From Lutraria lutraria (lineage: Eukaryota; Mollusca; Bivalvia; Venerida; Mactridae), in the NCBI GenBank assembly GCA_964023205.1, contig OZ026839.1, positions 13,422,386 to 13,486,385 on the forward strand: 64,000 nt of DNA, given 5' to 3'. Shown one piece after another: positions 10,854 through 22,861 of the stretch. Each line of letters opens with the position of its first letter. Positions within the stretch are counted from its first letter, which is position 1. Made by a program: the position numbers and the translations under genes. The notes under the pieces are model-generated. The model had not been told where the DNA came from. It was given only the letters and a program-made list of their open reading frames with translations, and did not search any database.

Positions 10854-13209
10854 TACAAGAGAACCGGTATATTATATTCAACCAAAATACTTTGAGAATA
10901 AAATTGAGATTTGAGTACAAAGCTTATTCTCAAGTTTTAAAATCGACCCTTATACATCTGGGTCTTCAGCGGAGGAGTGATGGAAAGAAAGCTCTATCTC
11001 CATTTGGGCAAAGAGGGAGATTGGAGCCTTATTACACTGACTCATTCAAATATCTTAACAAATAGAATTCTCTCTCTATGTACGAGTATATATGATAAAA
11101 TATTCATTTTGTTTCTTTTTTATTTTGCAGATCTATCTTCACAATGATTTGAATTTCGTTATTGCACCAAAGAGCGGGTTTACCAAAAAACGACAGCACG
11201 GCTTTAATATACTATAATATAAATTATGTAAAAACTTACATATTAACTGCAAATAATCCTGGTAGATCATAATTACTGTATTACAGCCTTTTTAAAAATA
11301 TTTATATATACATTTCGTCTTTTTGTGTCAATAAATTAGCTCTGTAATCAATCAAGTATGTTTGTAATATCAATTAACATATATTTGTTTATTTAACAAT
11401 TCATTGAGTAAACTAATCCCCGTTTAATACCAGGTCATTCTACATTTTGAAACGGAAACCTCTATAGATGATTAATTTTTATTATAGTATTTAAAGCGAC
11501 TTGATTTAAACTTAACATAATTAAAGAATCAATATTTTTATTTTTTAAGAAGACGTGAAGACAAAGTGCTTAAATAAAATACAGTCACACGTGTCAATAT
11601 TGACCCTCTTTGGGGGAGTCAAGCCTGTCTCAACGCTCGCGTAGTTCTATAGGCCCAGAGGTTAAATACACGGCAATGATTTAATTAGTTATAAAACTAC
11701 TGTCCGTTATAACCAGATGACCGCTGTTTACAGGTTTTATCTAACGCAGGTATGGCGGTAGATCGTAAATAATTTAATGTACTTTCTATAGTTGTCAGCT
11801 GTACATATCAGTGATCTTTGTAATAGGATTTTAAAGCTAAAACCGGTGGAAGTGAAGAGTTATTTGATTAAGACACATTAAACAAAATTGATGTAACATT
11901 TCGCCAATAGTTCTCTTACTAGGGCAAGCTACAAGTAATTATATATATTTTTGTATATATGGGCATATTTGTGGTGCTTTAAAGACATAAATTAATTATA
12001 TTTTTGTTTGTTAAGGGTATGGTATGAGTTCTTATTTATTCTTATTACATTTTGTCGGTAATTCTGTGAGCTGTTTGCTATAAGATTAATAAATCAAGCA
12101 TAAATATACACATACAAACTGAGTAAATCTTTTGGTAAATATATTATATCCTTATTGCCTGTTTAACTTATTGACAAAAGTAAACAAAACAAATCTTGCC
12201 AGCTAGGCGTCAGTTTTTTCATTATTCCCGAACAAACTGATCAAATATGAAACTTCTGAATCACACCGCTTTGAAAATTTTATCTTCAAATCATCGCTTT
12301 GAAAAGATTAAGCTCTTTAACAAAAAGGCTGAAAAGTAAAAATTTCTTCTACAAAAAGACTGAAAACTATACTTCCATTACGATCTATTATGATCTCTCA
12401 CACAGCATTACAATAATTGTACAGATTATGAATAGCAAAATATGAAAACGTTTTCATTCCGCGGTCAATGGCATTTAAATACCCTTCTTATGTATATGAG
12501 AACCATTTCGAATATGTTGGCAAAACTTGGTATGTTAAATTCCGTTCTATAGTTGGAATAATTAAAACAAGACGCACGTTGCTGGAATGAATATTTTGAC
12601 AGTGATTTCGGATGTGTTCGGATAAAATCGGAAACGTATTTAAATCACATACAAGTAAAGTATAAAAGTATACATTTTTCGGCTAATCGTTTCACCTTAA
12701 GTTTGTGCTTTAATTAAACAGATCGATATATTTCATACTAACCAGCGAAGTTTTAAGTTTTGAAAATGAAAACTATTTATAGTTTACGTTGAAGATAAAC
12801 GTTAAAGATATGTACGAAGGCGAAGCATATAAGGTCAACTAGGTAGATTTACGATCAATTAATAACAGTGTGCTAAACTTACACTTAAGATATACTTGAA
12901 AACGTAAAGTTCGGCATTTTTCCGATGAGAAAAATATTCACATTAATTTGTACGTCGAATCTATAATCCTTCTATAGAAGTTTTTTTTTAAATTGATTAT
13001 CGATGTAAAAAATACAAAATTTATGTTCAAACAGTTAGAAAGGAATTTATTTTACTATAAATATTATTGACAAACATTTTGTAACAACAACAAAATCAGA
13101 GTTTAAATGGTTTACAGTTTACACGATCTTGTATCGAAAAGGAACTGGATTTATTTGTGTTTAACTTAAAGGTGAGTAGTGTTCATTTTTAAGCTGTCAG
13201 TCGGAAAGT
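10854..13209. other. gene-free stretch
   Basis: A+T-rich DNA downstream of the polypurine tract. The plus frame 10,823-11,065 starts inside the GA tract and has no family resemblance. Nothing else was recognised. Confidence 0.45.
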
Positions 13210-13330
13210 ACTATTAACGTAGACGCATACCAGTATTGGTCTAACAGTTGAGTGCCATACCCCTAATCCGAAGGTCAAGTGTTTGAACTTTGTCTTGGGC
13301 GAGAGAGAGCCCTCATTTATATGATTACTG
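13210..13330 (+). repeat. very degenerate tRNA-like / SINE head
   Basis: TTGGTCTAACAGTTGAGTGCC near 13,236 resembles an A box, and GGTCAAGTGTTTGAAC near 13,272 resembles a B box at tRNA spacing. The cloverleaf cannot be completed. I read it as an old SINE fragment. Confidence 0.3.
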
Positions 13331-13769
13331 GTTAGTAACCCACGGAAGGAGTGGTCGATCAGGATTAACATATTGTGTGAGAACTAATTTATATTTAATA
13401 TCAACTAGCTTAAACTAAAACAATTACAGTAAGTTGATATGTTTCTTTATTACCCTACACAGGCTGTAAAGAGTGTTCATACTTTCTGTTTGTTTGTTAT
13501 GTACGGTATTGAATGACACTTTGTTATTATTTGTTGTATTTAGTTGGTAAACATTGATTAAGATTATTCCTAGGTTGCCATTTAAAATAACCTGTTAATA
13601 AACTCACTTAGTGACTACTTAAAATGATACGATGACTCTCATTTACATATAATTTTTCTGACAATATTGTCTATGTATATGTATTGTAACTTGATAATGA
13701 TTCCACCTCAATATCCTATCATGACCGGTGAATTAAGGTTTCTTCTGTGGATATTTGGACTTAATGAAT

Positions 13770-13774
13770 AAAAA
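13770..13774 (-). terminator. pol III terminator of tRNA-Thr
   Basis: A run of five T on the minus strand, 7 nt past the discriminator base of the tRNA gene, fits the usual pol III terminator. Confidence 0.75.
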
Positions 13775-13781
13775 TGAACCC

Positions 13782-13854
13782 AGCCCCCAGTGAGGATCGA
13801 ACTCACGACCCCTGGTTTACAAGACCAGTGCTCTAGCCACTGAGCTATGGAGGC
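13782..13854 (-). tRNA. tRNA-Thr (anticodon UGU)
   Basis: The 73-nt minus-strand sequence folds into a full cloverleaf: acceptor GCCTCCA/TGGGGGC (one G-T pair), D stem GCTC/GAGC, anticodon stem CTGGT/ACCAG, loop CTTGTAA with anticodon TGT, and T arm GTGAG/CTCAC with loop TTCGATC. The A and B boxes are intact, there is no intron, and a T run follows. The overlapping minus-strand frame 13,708-13,893 is the familiar spurious translation of a tRNA gene. Perfect stems argue for a live gene, although many SINEs are tRNA-derived and no SINE body follows here. Confidence 0.95.
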
Positions 13855-14315
13855 TTTCATGTCAGCTGTTGGCTGTATTCGTATTACATTCATACAATCG
13901 CCTGGCTGTTACGTATATAGTAAATACATCATAATATATTGCTGTCACACGTGTTAGTTGTAAATGAACAAAATCGTCACAAAGATTGAAAAACAACAAC
14001 AAATTCTAAAGAACAAAAGGCTTTTTCAAAAAAGGTATATTCTTATGAAGTATGAAATGTTAATTTGCACAGAATACATGGTTAAAAAGAATTGTTGTAT
14101 TTGAATTATATAGATAATAATATATCCTTGAATTATATAATAGACCACTATCATTTCTATGGACACGTGGCAGAAATGTTATCGTAAGTCAGAGCTTACG
14201 TATAAATACACGAAGGCTGAAGAATGACCAAATACTGAACTACAGTCAGTCATTTAATATACCTAGGACTAAAATCACTCGTTATCATATTTTGTTTTTC
14301 CAATTCCTCTTTTGG

Positions 14316-14415
<100 letters not shown>

Positions 14416-14867
14416 CCACCAACCAACCAAACAATCGATCAATCAATTATCGAACGATTGATAGCTTGGTCGACCGATTTAGAAATTGGAAATGTGGACT
14501 ACAAGAAACTTATATACAATGTATGTCCAATAAAAAAGTCATATATGCTCCAAAGTCAATTAATTAGTTATTTCATAATGTATATTTTATATATACAATG
14601 TACGTATGTATGACGGCCTCCTATATTTTACTCAATATCATTTAACAGTAATTGATTTATAATAAATGAGGATGGAATCAAAGCATCCCTGTTGATGGCG
14701 ATGGGATTTTGTAGAAGGGACATTTGTAATACAGCGCAACCTGTTTAAAATACCACCAACGGGAAGAAAAAATGTGATATAACACAGTTTTATCAGTCTT
14801 ATTCAGAAACGTATTTGGTCAATCAGAAACCACCTCCCTACAAGAGCCACCAATGGGAAGGAAATGA

Positions 14868-15735
14868 TGGCTGTTGTAATGAGGTGGTTGTTGTAGAGAG
14901 AGTGAAAATAGAGTAAAACGTAAATTTGGGTAGCTTGTATACTGGCTGTAATAGGGAGGTAGCTGTTGTAGAGAGAGTGAAAAATAGAGTTAAACGTCAA
15001 TTTGTGTAGCTAGTATACTGGCTGTAATAGGGAGGTAGCTGTTGTTGAGAGAGTGAAAATAGAGTAAAACGTCAATTTGGGTAGCTAGTATACTGGCTGT
15101 AGTAGGGAGGTAGCTGTTGTTGAGAGAGTGAAAATAGAGTAAAACGTCAATTTGGGTAGCTAGTATACTGGCTGTAGTAGGGAGGTAGCTGTTGTAGAGA
15201 GAGTGAAAAATAGAGTAAAACGTCAATTTGGGTAGCTAGTATACTGGCTGTAGTAGGGAGGTAGCTGTTGTTGAGAGAGTGAAAAATAGAGTAAAACGTC
15301 AATTTGGGTAGCTAGTATACTGGCTGTAGTAGGGAGGTAGCTGTTGTAGAGAGAGTGAAAAATAGAGTAAAACGTCAATTTGGGTAGCTAGTATACTGGC
15401 TGTAGTAGGGAGGTAGCTGTTGTAGAGAGAGTGAAAAATAGAGTAAAACGTCAATTTGGGTAGCTAGTATACTGGCTGTAGTAGGGAGGTAGCTGTTGTT
15501 GAGAGAGTGAAAATAGAGTAAAACGTCAATTTGGGTAGCTAGTATACTGGCTGTATTAGGGAGGTAGCTGTTGTTGAGAGAGTGAAAATAGAGTAAAACG
15601 TCAATTTGGGTAGCTAGTATACTGGCTGTAATAGAGAGGTAGCTGTTGTTGAGAGAGTGAAAATAGAGTAAAACGTCAATCTTGGTGGCTAGTATACTGG
15701 CTGTAACAGGAAGGTGGCTGTAGTTCGGAGGTAAC
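14868..15735. repeat. 75/76-bp tandem repeat array (~11.5 copies)
   Basis: Unit of 75 or 76 bp including GGCTGTAGTAGGGAGGTAGC, TGTTGTTGAGAGAGTGAAAA and GTCAATTTGGGTAGCTAGTA. The one-base length difference lies in an A run (GAAAATAG versus GAAAAATAG), and a second variable site is TTGTTGAG versus TTGTAGAG. The first and last units are diverged and the middle is near-identical. Minus-strand frames appear because 75 is divisible by three; they break at each 76-bp unit, so coding is unlikely. Confidence 0.96.
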
Positions 15736-16611
15736 TATTCATGTACTTAACTGTACTTCAAAGATAGAGTTTTGATGTTAAAGATATCTTTGCTTATTCG
15801 GAAAACCTCAATTCTAAAACACTAAATCACTTCGGAACCAAACAAACGGTCTATATATTGAGTCTCATTCTTCGTTTGACTATACAAAGAATTCAGAGAA
15901 CGGGTCAAATGGCGGGTCGTCATGACGAGGTGTTCATAATATTGAAATGGTCGCCTAGTGATGTTTTATCTTGTTTCTTTTATTTGTATACCTGTATTGT
16001 CACGTACAAAATAAAACAATGTACATGTCTACCGAAGATAATACATAATACTCACACTTAATGATTGAATCAGCTTAGATGATAAAATATCAGCTTTGAT
16101 TATATAATCAATCTATTTCAGGTGCAAAAATGAACTTAAGAATTATTGCTGACACGTGCACAATAAGCAGGAATATGATTATTAATGTCATCGTACACTA
16201 AAAATTTGACTTTAAGTTTAATTTATATCGACATTAACAAATAAAAAATCCATGCGTAACATTTTTCATGTCGCAGACTTCCACATTCCGTGCCCTTAGG
16301 CAATTAATTTTCATGGAGGGAATTAAATTGATTTATATTCGAACGAAGTTTTATCAGTACAAGTTTTGAAAGTGAATGCTATCAGTGTCTGTATACATAC
16401 ATACACAGCTGTGACCTGTTCAATCATTAAACAACAAGGCTTTTATATTTTATATTGATACAAACTGTTGGTACTTGAAGGTAAGTACAATTTTTTATCG
16501 AATCGACATATATTCAATTATACTGATTTTCGTTGAGTCTACGGAGTACCGTGTTTGCCCTGTCTCAGGTGTCATGCTTCAGCAACTGGATTAAATCGAG
16601 AAACTACTATA
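15736..16611. other. gene-free spacer between two minisatellites
   Basis: About 870 bp with no recognisable gene. The plus frame 15,858-16,061 shows no domain or splice context. Confidence 0.45.
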
Positions 16612-17435
16612 AGTAAGTCGGTCTCTTACAGTAATTCGGTCTCTCTGAGATATTAGTTACAGTAACTTGGTCTCTCTGAGATATTGGTTACAGTAACTTG
16701 GTCTATCTGAGATATTGGTTACAGTAAGTTAGTCTCTCTGAGATATTGGTTACAGTAAGTTAGTCTCTCTGATATATTAGTTACAGTAAGTTAGTCTATC
16801 TGAGATATTAGTTACAGTAAGTTAGTCTCTCTGAGATATTGGTTACAGTAAGTTGGTCTTTCTGAGATATTGGTTACAGTAAGTTGGTCTTTCTGAGATA
16901 TTGGTTACAGTAAGTTGGTCTCTCTGAGATATTGGTTACAGTAAGTTGGTCTTTCTGAGATATTGGTTACAGTAAGTTGGTCTTTCTGAGATATTGGTTA
17001 CAGTAAGTTGGTCTTTCTGAGATATTGGTTACAGTAAGTTGGTCTCTCTGAGATATTGGTTACAGTAAGTTGGTCTTTCTGAGATATTGGTTACAGTAAG
17101 TTGGTCTTTCTGAGATATTGGTTACAGTAAGTTGGTCTTTCTGAGATATTGGTTACAGTAAGTAGGTCTTTCTCATATACTGGTTACAGTAAGTTGGTCT
17201 CTCTGAGATATTGGTTACAGTAAGTTGGTCTCTCTGTGATATTGGTTACAGTAAGTTGGTCTCTCTGAGATATTGGTTACAGTAAGTTGGTCTTTCTGAT
17301 ATATTGGTTACAGTAAGTTGGTATCTCTGTGGTATTGGTTACAGTAAATCGGTCTTTCTGAGATATTGGTTACAGTAAGTTGGTCTCTCTGTGATATTGG
17401 TTAAAGTAAGTTGGTCTCTCTGAGATATTGGTAAG
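16612..17435. repeat. 31-bp tandem repeat array (~26 copies)
   Basis: Unit of 31 bp: TTACAGTAAGTTGGTCTTTC followed by TGAGATATTGG. Two main variants, CTTTCT and CTCTCT, are interspersed through the array, with GTGATATT and GATATATT substitutions near the ends. Every typical unit contains the strong splice-donor hexamer GTAAGT on the plus strand. Edge copies are more diverged. No frame is maintained, since 31 is not a multiple of three. Confidence 0.97.
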
Positions 17436-18108
17436 TGGGTTACTCTGTGAAACTCTTTACATTAACTTAATCACTCAGAGAAATTGGCAACAATTGCTCT
17501 GTAAGAATAACTTTGTAAAACTGGTTTGCATTACATGTATTTGGTTTCTTTATGAGACAGGTAACAGTAGCCAGGTTACTTTCTGGAACTGATGATCCGA
17601 TAGTACATGCTGTTCTTGAAACAGTGTACATGTATTTATGTATCAAATAAGTCGAGATGATATCCCAATACAAAAGTCCCAATTCATCACAAAATTTTCA
17701 AACCTTTGTGTCTTAATACATTGTATATATTAAGGCAATCAATCGTAAAAAAGACGACAGTTAAAGGAAATTAAAAGTTGGCATGCAGTTTGCTGTTCGC
17801 AATTCATTTTTTCTTTTTTTTAAGACGATGTTTTTGATCTCGAGAATCGCGGAGTGCATTCTAGAATGCATATCGCGATTCCATAAAATCATCTTAAATA
17901 AAAGATAAAAGAAAATAAGACTTTTTAAAAATTTTGAATTGCGAGTTGCGAACACTTTAAATATTCATCGTATTAATCATGAACACTTTAAAGTTACCTT
18001 ATCAACAAAGTATTATTAGCCTGTACAAGTATTTTACATGAAGATATCATGATTCGATGTCTTATGTCTGATAGCGGTTGTTGAGAGTACAAGATTGTGA
18101 ATCGAATA

Positions 18109-18271
18109 CAGTGAGATCCTGTTTAATATGAACATAGACATTGTTCGGATTTGAGAGGTTTTCGGATAAGACAATTCCGCTATAGCCTGAGCAAAGAATA
18201 TGAAAAATATTGTGTTCGGATAAAATAAGTTTTTAGATTAAAAGGGTTCAGATTTGAAGTGTTCAATGGTA
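18109..18271. mobile_element. degenerate Tigger/pogo-type MITE
   Basis: The left end TACAGTGAGATCCTGTTTAA and the reverse complement of the right end TACCATTGAACACTTCAAAT retain the TA + CAGTG-type layout of pogo/Tigger ends. Repeated TTCGGATTTGAGA/TTCGGATAA words appear inside both arms. The copy is heavily mutated and has no coding region. Confidence 0.4.
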
Positions 18272-19157
18272 TTTCATCGCGGCTCATTTGTCATGACACT
18301 ATTTCCATCTCGTACATGTCTCATGTTCAAATACAAACCAGCACACTTGAATTTGTAAATCTTTTTTGCTCTATTCTGTTTGGACAAACTGTACGGTACT
18401 TTACTTTAGGCTTATCAAATTAGTGTAATTTCGATGGTTTAATCGGTAAATAAATATGTTAAGCAGTTTGATTGTCAATCTACTCTATATGTTTTAAGAT
18501 AGCGAGAGCTCAGTGTGTATATTCACTGATTAAACATTAAGGTTTTAAATTATTTATGAATTCAAATTCATTGAGTTTTACAATAGCAGTGTAAATATAT
18601 GTCTACTTAAGGATTTTTTTTCATTTTAGAATTGTAATAAACAAGATAAAACCTCTTAGTGTCACGAGACGATTGTGACAAACTTTAATATACCACTTCA
18701 CTTGTTATTCATACAAAATCATTTTAATACTCAATAAGTTGGGATAAATTTGAAATAACATTTATAGCTAATACAGGTACATGTATACATACGAGTAAGT
18801 ACAGTCTGAATCGTAACATATCGGGAATTTCCGTAATCCTCCGTTGAGATGCACGATGATGAGCGAGGAAATCAGACCGCTGAAGTCTGTCACGTGACTT
18901 ACGTCCTTCGTGTTCATGAAATCGAAGATATCTTTAAAAGAATCATTGGCGCAATACAATATGAAGAATACGTATCAATCGTAACTACTCGGTAATTTCC
19001 GTAACCGCAAATAAATTTCGTATGTTCTTCTTTTATAGTTAGCAAAACACAACCATTTGATGACATTCCGGCGATTCAACGGTTTTGTGTTTGAGACATG
19101 AAAAATAAAATATAATATTTTTGCATATGTTTGTAACTATAGATACATGTATGTATA

Positions 19158-19192
19158 CGTTACTTAATAAAAATATGTTCTGTTCTGTACAT
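19158..19192 (+). repeat. LINE-like 3' tail motif (AATAAAAATATGTTCTGTTCTGT)
   Basis: AATAAA-rich sequence followed by tandem TTCTG units. Similar tails (AATAAATATTCTGTTCTG) occur at about 45,005 and 47,195 in the same orientation. Short tandem units at the end of a transcript-like 3' region are typical of some non-LTR retrotransposons. No reverse transcriptase is present, so this would be a severely 5'-truncated copy. Confidence 0.35.
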
Positions 19193-19437
19193 GAATAGGT
19201 GCCTTGCAGATTTTATGCATGCTTTCCTCATGTCTTAATGTCTGCAAGAAAAAGTAAAATGTTCTTATCTTTCAATATGTGACCCGTGTTTCAAAAAACA
19301 AACAAACAAAAAAAAAACTCAATAAATTCAAAGCTTTTTTATGTCGCAAATATAAAAGTTTGTAATAGAACAAAAGTTGATATCATAAATTAAAAGTTTT
19401 AATGTACGCATATTATTGGACTCAATTATAGTCACGT

Positions 19438-20117
19438 ATGGTGGCTGATTTATGCCATGTCGTATTTTCGCTTTTTCGCCACAACAAAGCGAAAATGCGA
19501 AAAAGCGAAAATACGACAAAGTCAACTTTGTCGTATCTTTGCATTGTTGCATTTTCGCATTGTCGTGGCGAAAAAGCGAAAATACGACAGATGAAGGGCG
19601 ACAATACGACACCAAAAATGTGTCGTGTTTTCGCCTTACATCTGTCGTATCTTTGCTTTTTCGTGGCGAAAATGTAACAATGCAAAAACACGACAAAGTC
19701 GACTTTTTCGCATTTTCACATTGTTGCATTTTCGCGTTCCGGTTATACAAGCGCATGCGCACCAACTTGAATAAGGTTTATGTAAACTACCTGCGCATGC
19801 GTAACCGGAACGCAAAGATGCGAAAATGCGACAATGCAACAATGCGAAAATGCAACAATGCGAAAAAGTCGACTTTGTCGTGTTTTCGCATTGTTGTATT
19901 TTCGCCACGAAAAAGCAAAGATACGACAGATTTAAGGCGAAAACACGACACATCTTTGGTGTCGTATTGTCGCCCTTCATCTGTCGTATTTTCGCTTTGT
20001 CGCCACGACAATGCGAAAATACGAAAACACGAAGATACGAAGATTTTCGGTTTTTCGCATTTTCGCTTTGTTGTGGCGAAAAAGTGTAAATACGACATGG
20101 CATAAATCAGCCACCAT
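19438..20117. mobile_element. 680-bp hAT-like foldback element with 8-bp TSD
   Basis: Nearly the whole element is one inverted repeat. It opens with ATGGTGGCTGATTTATGCCA and closes with the exact reverse complement, and arms of roughly 320 bp pair across a centre near 19,778. It is flanked by the identical octamer AGTCACGT (19,430-19,437 and 20,118-20,125), the target-site length of hAT transposons. Each arm is itself a chain of smaller palindromes made from a few words (TTTTCGC/GCGAAAA, TGTCGTA/TACGACA, AAAGTCGACTTT), so it could fold hierarchically. The centre carries two GCGCATGCG motifs. It is strikingly CpG-rich. Long frames on both strands (for example 19,452-20,105) result from the biased words and encode no transposase. 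It is non-autonomous, and the exact TSD suggests recent insertion. Confidence 0.9.
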
Positions 20118-20125
20118 AGTCACGT

Positions 20126-22740
20126 CATAAAAACGGTGTCCCCGTCTTTTACCGGCGACGGAAATGGGTCAGTGTGTTCCGATTGGTATCAAGTAGTTCT
20201 ATGAATAATACGGTCCCGTCATTAACTTAGCTGTTGTATGTCAACACAATGTGACAAGTACAGGTTCTTTTACATACCATCTTCAAATATCAGTGGAATA
20301 TTTAGGCCCACGTGTATCATAACGTCATTATCGTATTACAGCCTTTTCATTGGTGAGTTTAAATTTTGCGCTCAGAATCGGCCAATCATGTATACCGGTG
20401 TTACTGTTTCCTATTCAAATTGGATGAAGAGAAAGTGGCTAACTTGATTCAACCAAAGTTACCCTTCGGAACCCCTCGGACGATTCCTTAATTCCGTCTG
20501 ATCAAATTAGACAGAGTCTGTGAAGATGTGCCGAATACATAGCGACAATATGGCGCAAAACACCAAAACAAAAGTTCGCCGTGTTATCTGACGGTTCTAC
20601 ATTTCTAGATGTATAAGGATCTGTCAATATAATTAGAATATCTTATAATTTAATTGAAAACGTTGTATGATGAAATGTTGTACATTTAGACGAATGGAAT
20701 TAACATCACCTTGAAAAAAAAATCAATACTTTTATTGACGAACATGTGAACATATCAGTATAAATAAATTAAAGATCTTATCAAACTTAATGACTCGTTA
20801 TTTTCAATTCTACGTTTAAAAAGAAATAATCACAATGAAGGTACAAATGTATACGCAATAAATGTAAAACACATCTTTTAATACAACCTTTCTTTGTAAA
20901 TTTTATTTAAACACACCGAGCGGTATATTGTGTATTTGATCTTTAGATTCAATGATCCGAACAGCTGTTATTAAACAGATCACTGCTGTCCGTTTTTTAT
21001 TATCATACGGAAATATCCGAACTTAAACGATTAAAGCTGCATATTTGCATTCGAAAATACTCGACATTTTCCGTAAAATGAAAACCTACATCACGGAAAA
21101 AAAGAAAATTTCAAATTAATTTTGTCGAACTAATCTTGAGAAAAAATATTTTTTTATTGTATTGCACCTCAATATAATGTTCTGCATTGTATGTGGGGCG
21201 AAGTAAGTACATATCATATCATATGTACAAAATCTTTAGATTATTTAAATATCTATTTTGTCTGAAAAACACAATGTATTGGAGTGAAATTGGATACCAA
21301 AATTAGGTGCGAAAAAAAGAACTAATTACATATACCTTTTGTAATACTATCCGTTATTGTCTGAGCCATAAATTAGTTTCTGTAATTTACAAACCATATC
21401 TATTGTAAGACTGTAATTTGCCTTCGTACTTTAAGATAAAATTTATTGTAACGACTTAACACAGTTACCACGTGTTTTTGTATTTAATTTGTTATGTGAT
21501 ATCTTTAACAAGCTTCTGATCCAGGGAGAGACCACCATCAGAAGGCATTTAACTTATAAACATATACTTCTGGATATCTGACAACAAATATAGTGACACT
21601 AAAAACAAGATAAACACGTCCGTAATGCTGGATTTTAGCCTAGCAGAATCCGGGTTTCGCAACGCCTCTAAAATACAAAAAGGAGCATCTCGTATGTTTC
21701 CGTAAAGCTTATACATGTACTTTGCTTTACATTAGTAGACATACCTATGCGATGCTTCAAGATTTTTCTGACATTTCCGCAAGCATAAATATCGCTTAAT
21801 TCAAAATGCCTTGTTCTGAGAGACAGGCAATTTGTAAATACTCATAAACATGCATATACATGTAAAACTGCAATGCCTTCAATTCCACTTCGTCGATCTT
21901 GTTTCTGAGGAACTTTGAAGATCCTATTGTGACCGACCGCTCGTAATATAGACAAATCGCTAAATTGTAAATGTTGCAATAAATTTATGTTTACGGGTAT
22001 GCCTGAAACTCAAGCAATAAGTTCGTTCTTAACACAGATATACTTTAGAGACCGACGACTATTCAGTATTCTGAAATCGGTTTAAGCGGGGTCTCGTCCC
22101 GGTCGCCGAATCACGCCATGAAATTTCTGACCAGATTTATAGACATATACATTTGTCATGTCAGTTACTATACCTTTAATATCGAAATATTCACTGTCGC
22201 TGATATATATTTCAACATTTCTGATATAACAAGAAAATGTACAAGCAGTTTTAAAGTTTACAATGACAGTAATATCTTATGTACATAGATTAGTAGCGAC
22301 TCTAATATTTGGAAATAAGCAAAGTACTTAAGGTTGTTGGAAATGACCAACTGTTAACCTTTGTACTTCAAAATATTGAACTCAAAACATTCCATCCTGT
22401 AACAGTGTTTCTAAATTCATTACCCTTGCTACCGGTTTCAAGTGTAGTTTTGTTTGTATAGTAATTGTTCAGGTCCTTAAAACGTACAGCTAACTACAGT
22501 TAAGTATCTAGTGACCATACAGAGACACAAGTTATTAAAACTGGTCGATTTCAACAAGTTATCGCTGTATATAGGTTAGCAATACATGTATGTATTATCT
22601 TCAACTTAAGATAATCACCATTTTTTTGTAAAATATGCATTTGCCGTTGGGAAACATGCTCTTCAAAATGAAGATAACAAAAGCAACAACAACAACAATT
22701 AGTTTCTGGTATTCTCCTTCGTAATCGTTGTTGTCATGAC
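20126..22740. other. gene-free stretch upstream of the ankyrin gene
   Basis: A+T-rich DNA. A modest CpG-bearing patch at 20,126-20,460 has no recognisable gene; its short frame 20,238-20,447 has no domain. A non-coding first exon of the downstream gene could lie here but cannot be recognised by eye. Confidence 0.4.
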
Positions 22741-22749
22741 TGGCATTTG

Positions 22750-22757
22750 TGACGTCA
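22750..22757. promoter_or_regulatory. full CRE (TGACGTCA) upstream of the ankyrin gene
   Basis: A palindromic CREB/CREM/ATF site lies 105 bp before the start codon at 22,862, with a TATA-like TTTATA about 20 bp further on. If transcription starts here the 5' UTR would be short. The TTTTATTTTTCAG at 22,831-22,843 looks like a splice acceptor, which would place the true promoter further upstream. The two readings are alternatives. Confidence 0.3.
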
Positions 22758-22861
22758 TTAACATAAACTTTATACTGTATAGAATTAAAATTTTCATAAT
22801 TATTACAGGGTACATTTTCATATTATGTAATTTTATTTTTCAGTAAACACGATTGATTAAA

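Larger units (their letters stand above)
17440..19429. other. gene-free stretch
   Basis: No recognisable exon. Apart from the two repeats listed separately (18,109-18,271 and 19,158-19,192), the sequence is unremarkable A+T-rich DNA. The short minus frames at 17,467, 17,761 and 18,768 have no family resemblance. Confidence 0.45.

Noticed and set aside
10397..10933. Long Ser/Leu/Pro and Arg/Glu/Gly open frames on both strands
   Set aside because: They are translations of the polypurine tract; several frames are open at once because the tract lacks stop codons.
13708..13893. 61-aa minus frame reading SIAQWLEHWSCKPGVVSS
   Set aside because: It is the well-known spurious translation of a tRNA gene; the tRNA-Thr cloverleaf explains it fully.
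14803..15226. Repeat protein on the minus strand
   Set aside because: Units of 75 bp keep the frame, but interspersed 76-bp units break it; no start or splice context.
19452..20105. 217-aa plus-strand frame, with several overlapping frames on both strands
   Set aside because: It lies inside the 680-bp palindrome, and all its frames are made of the same repeated words; no transposase motif is visible.
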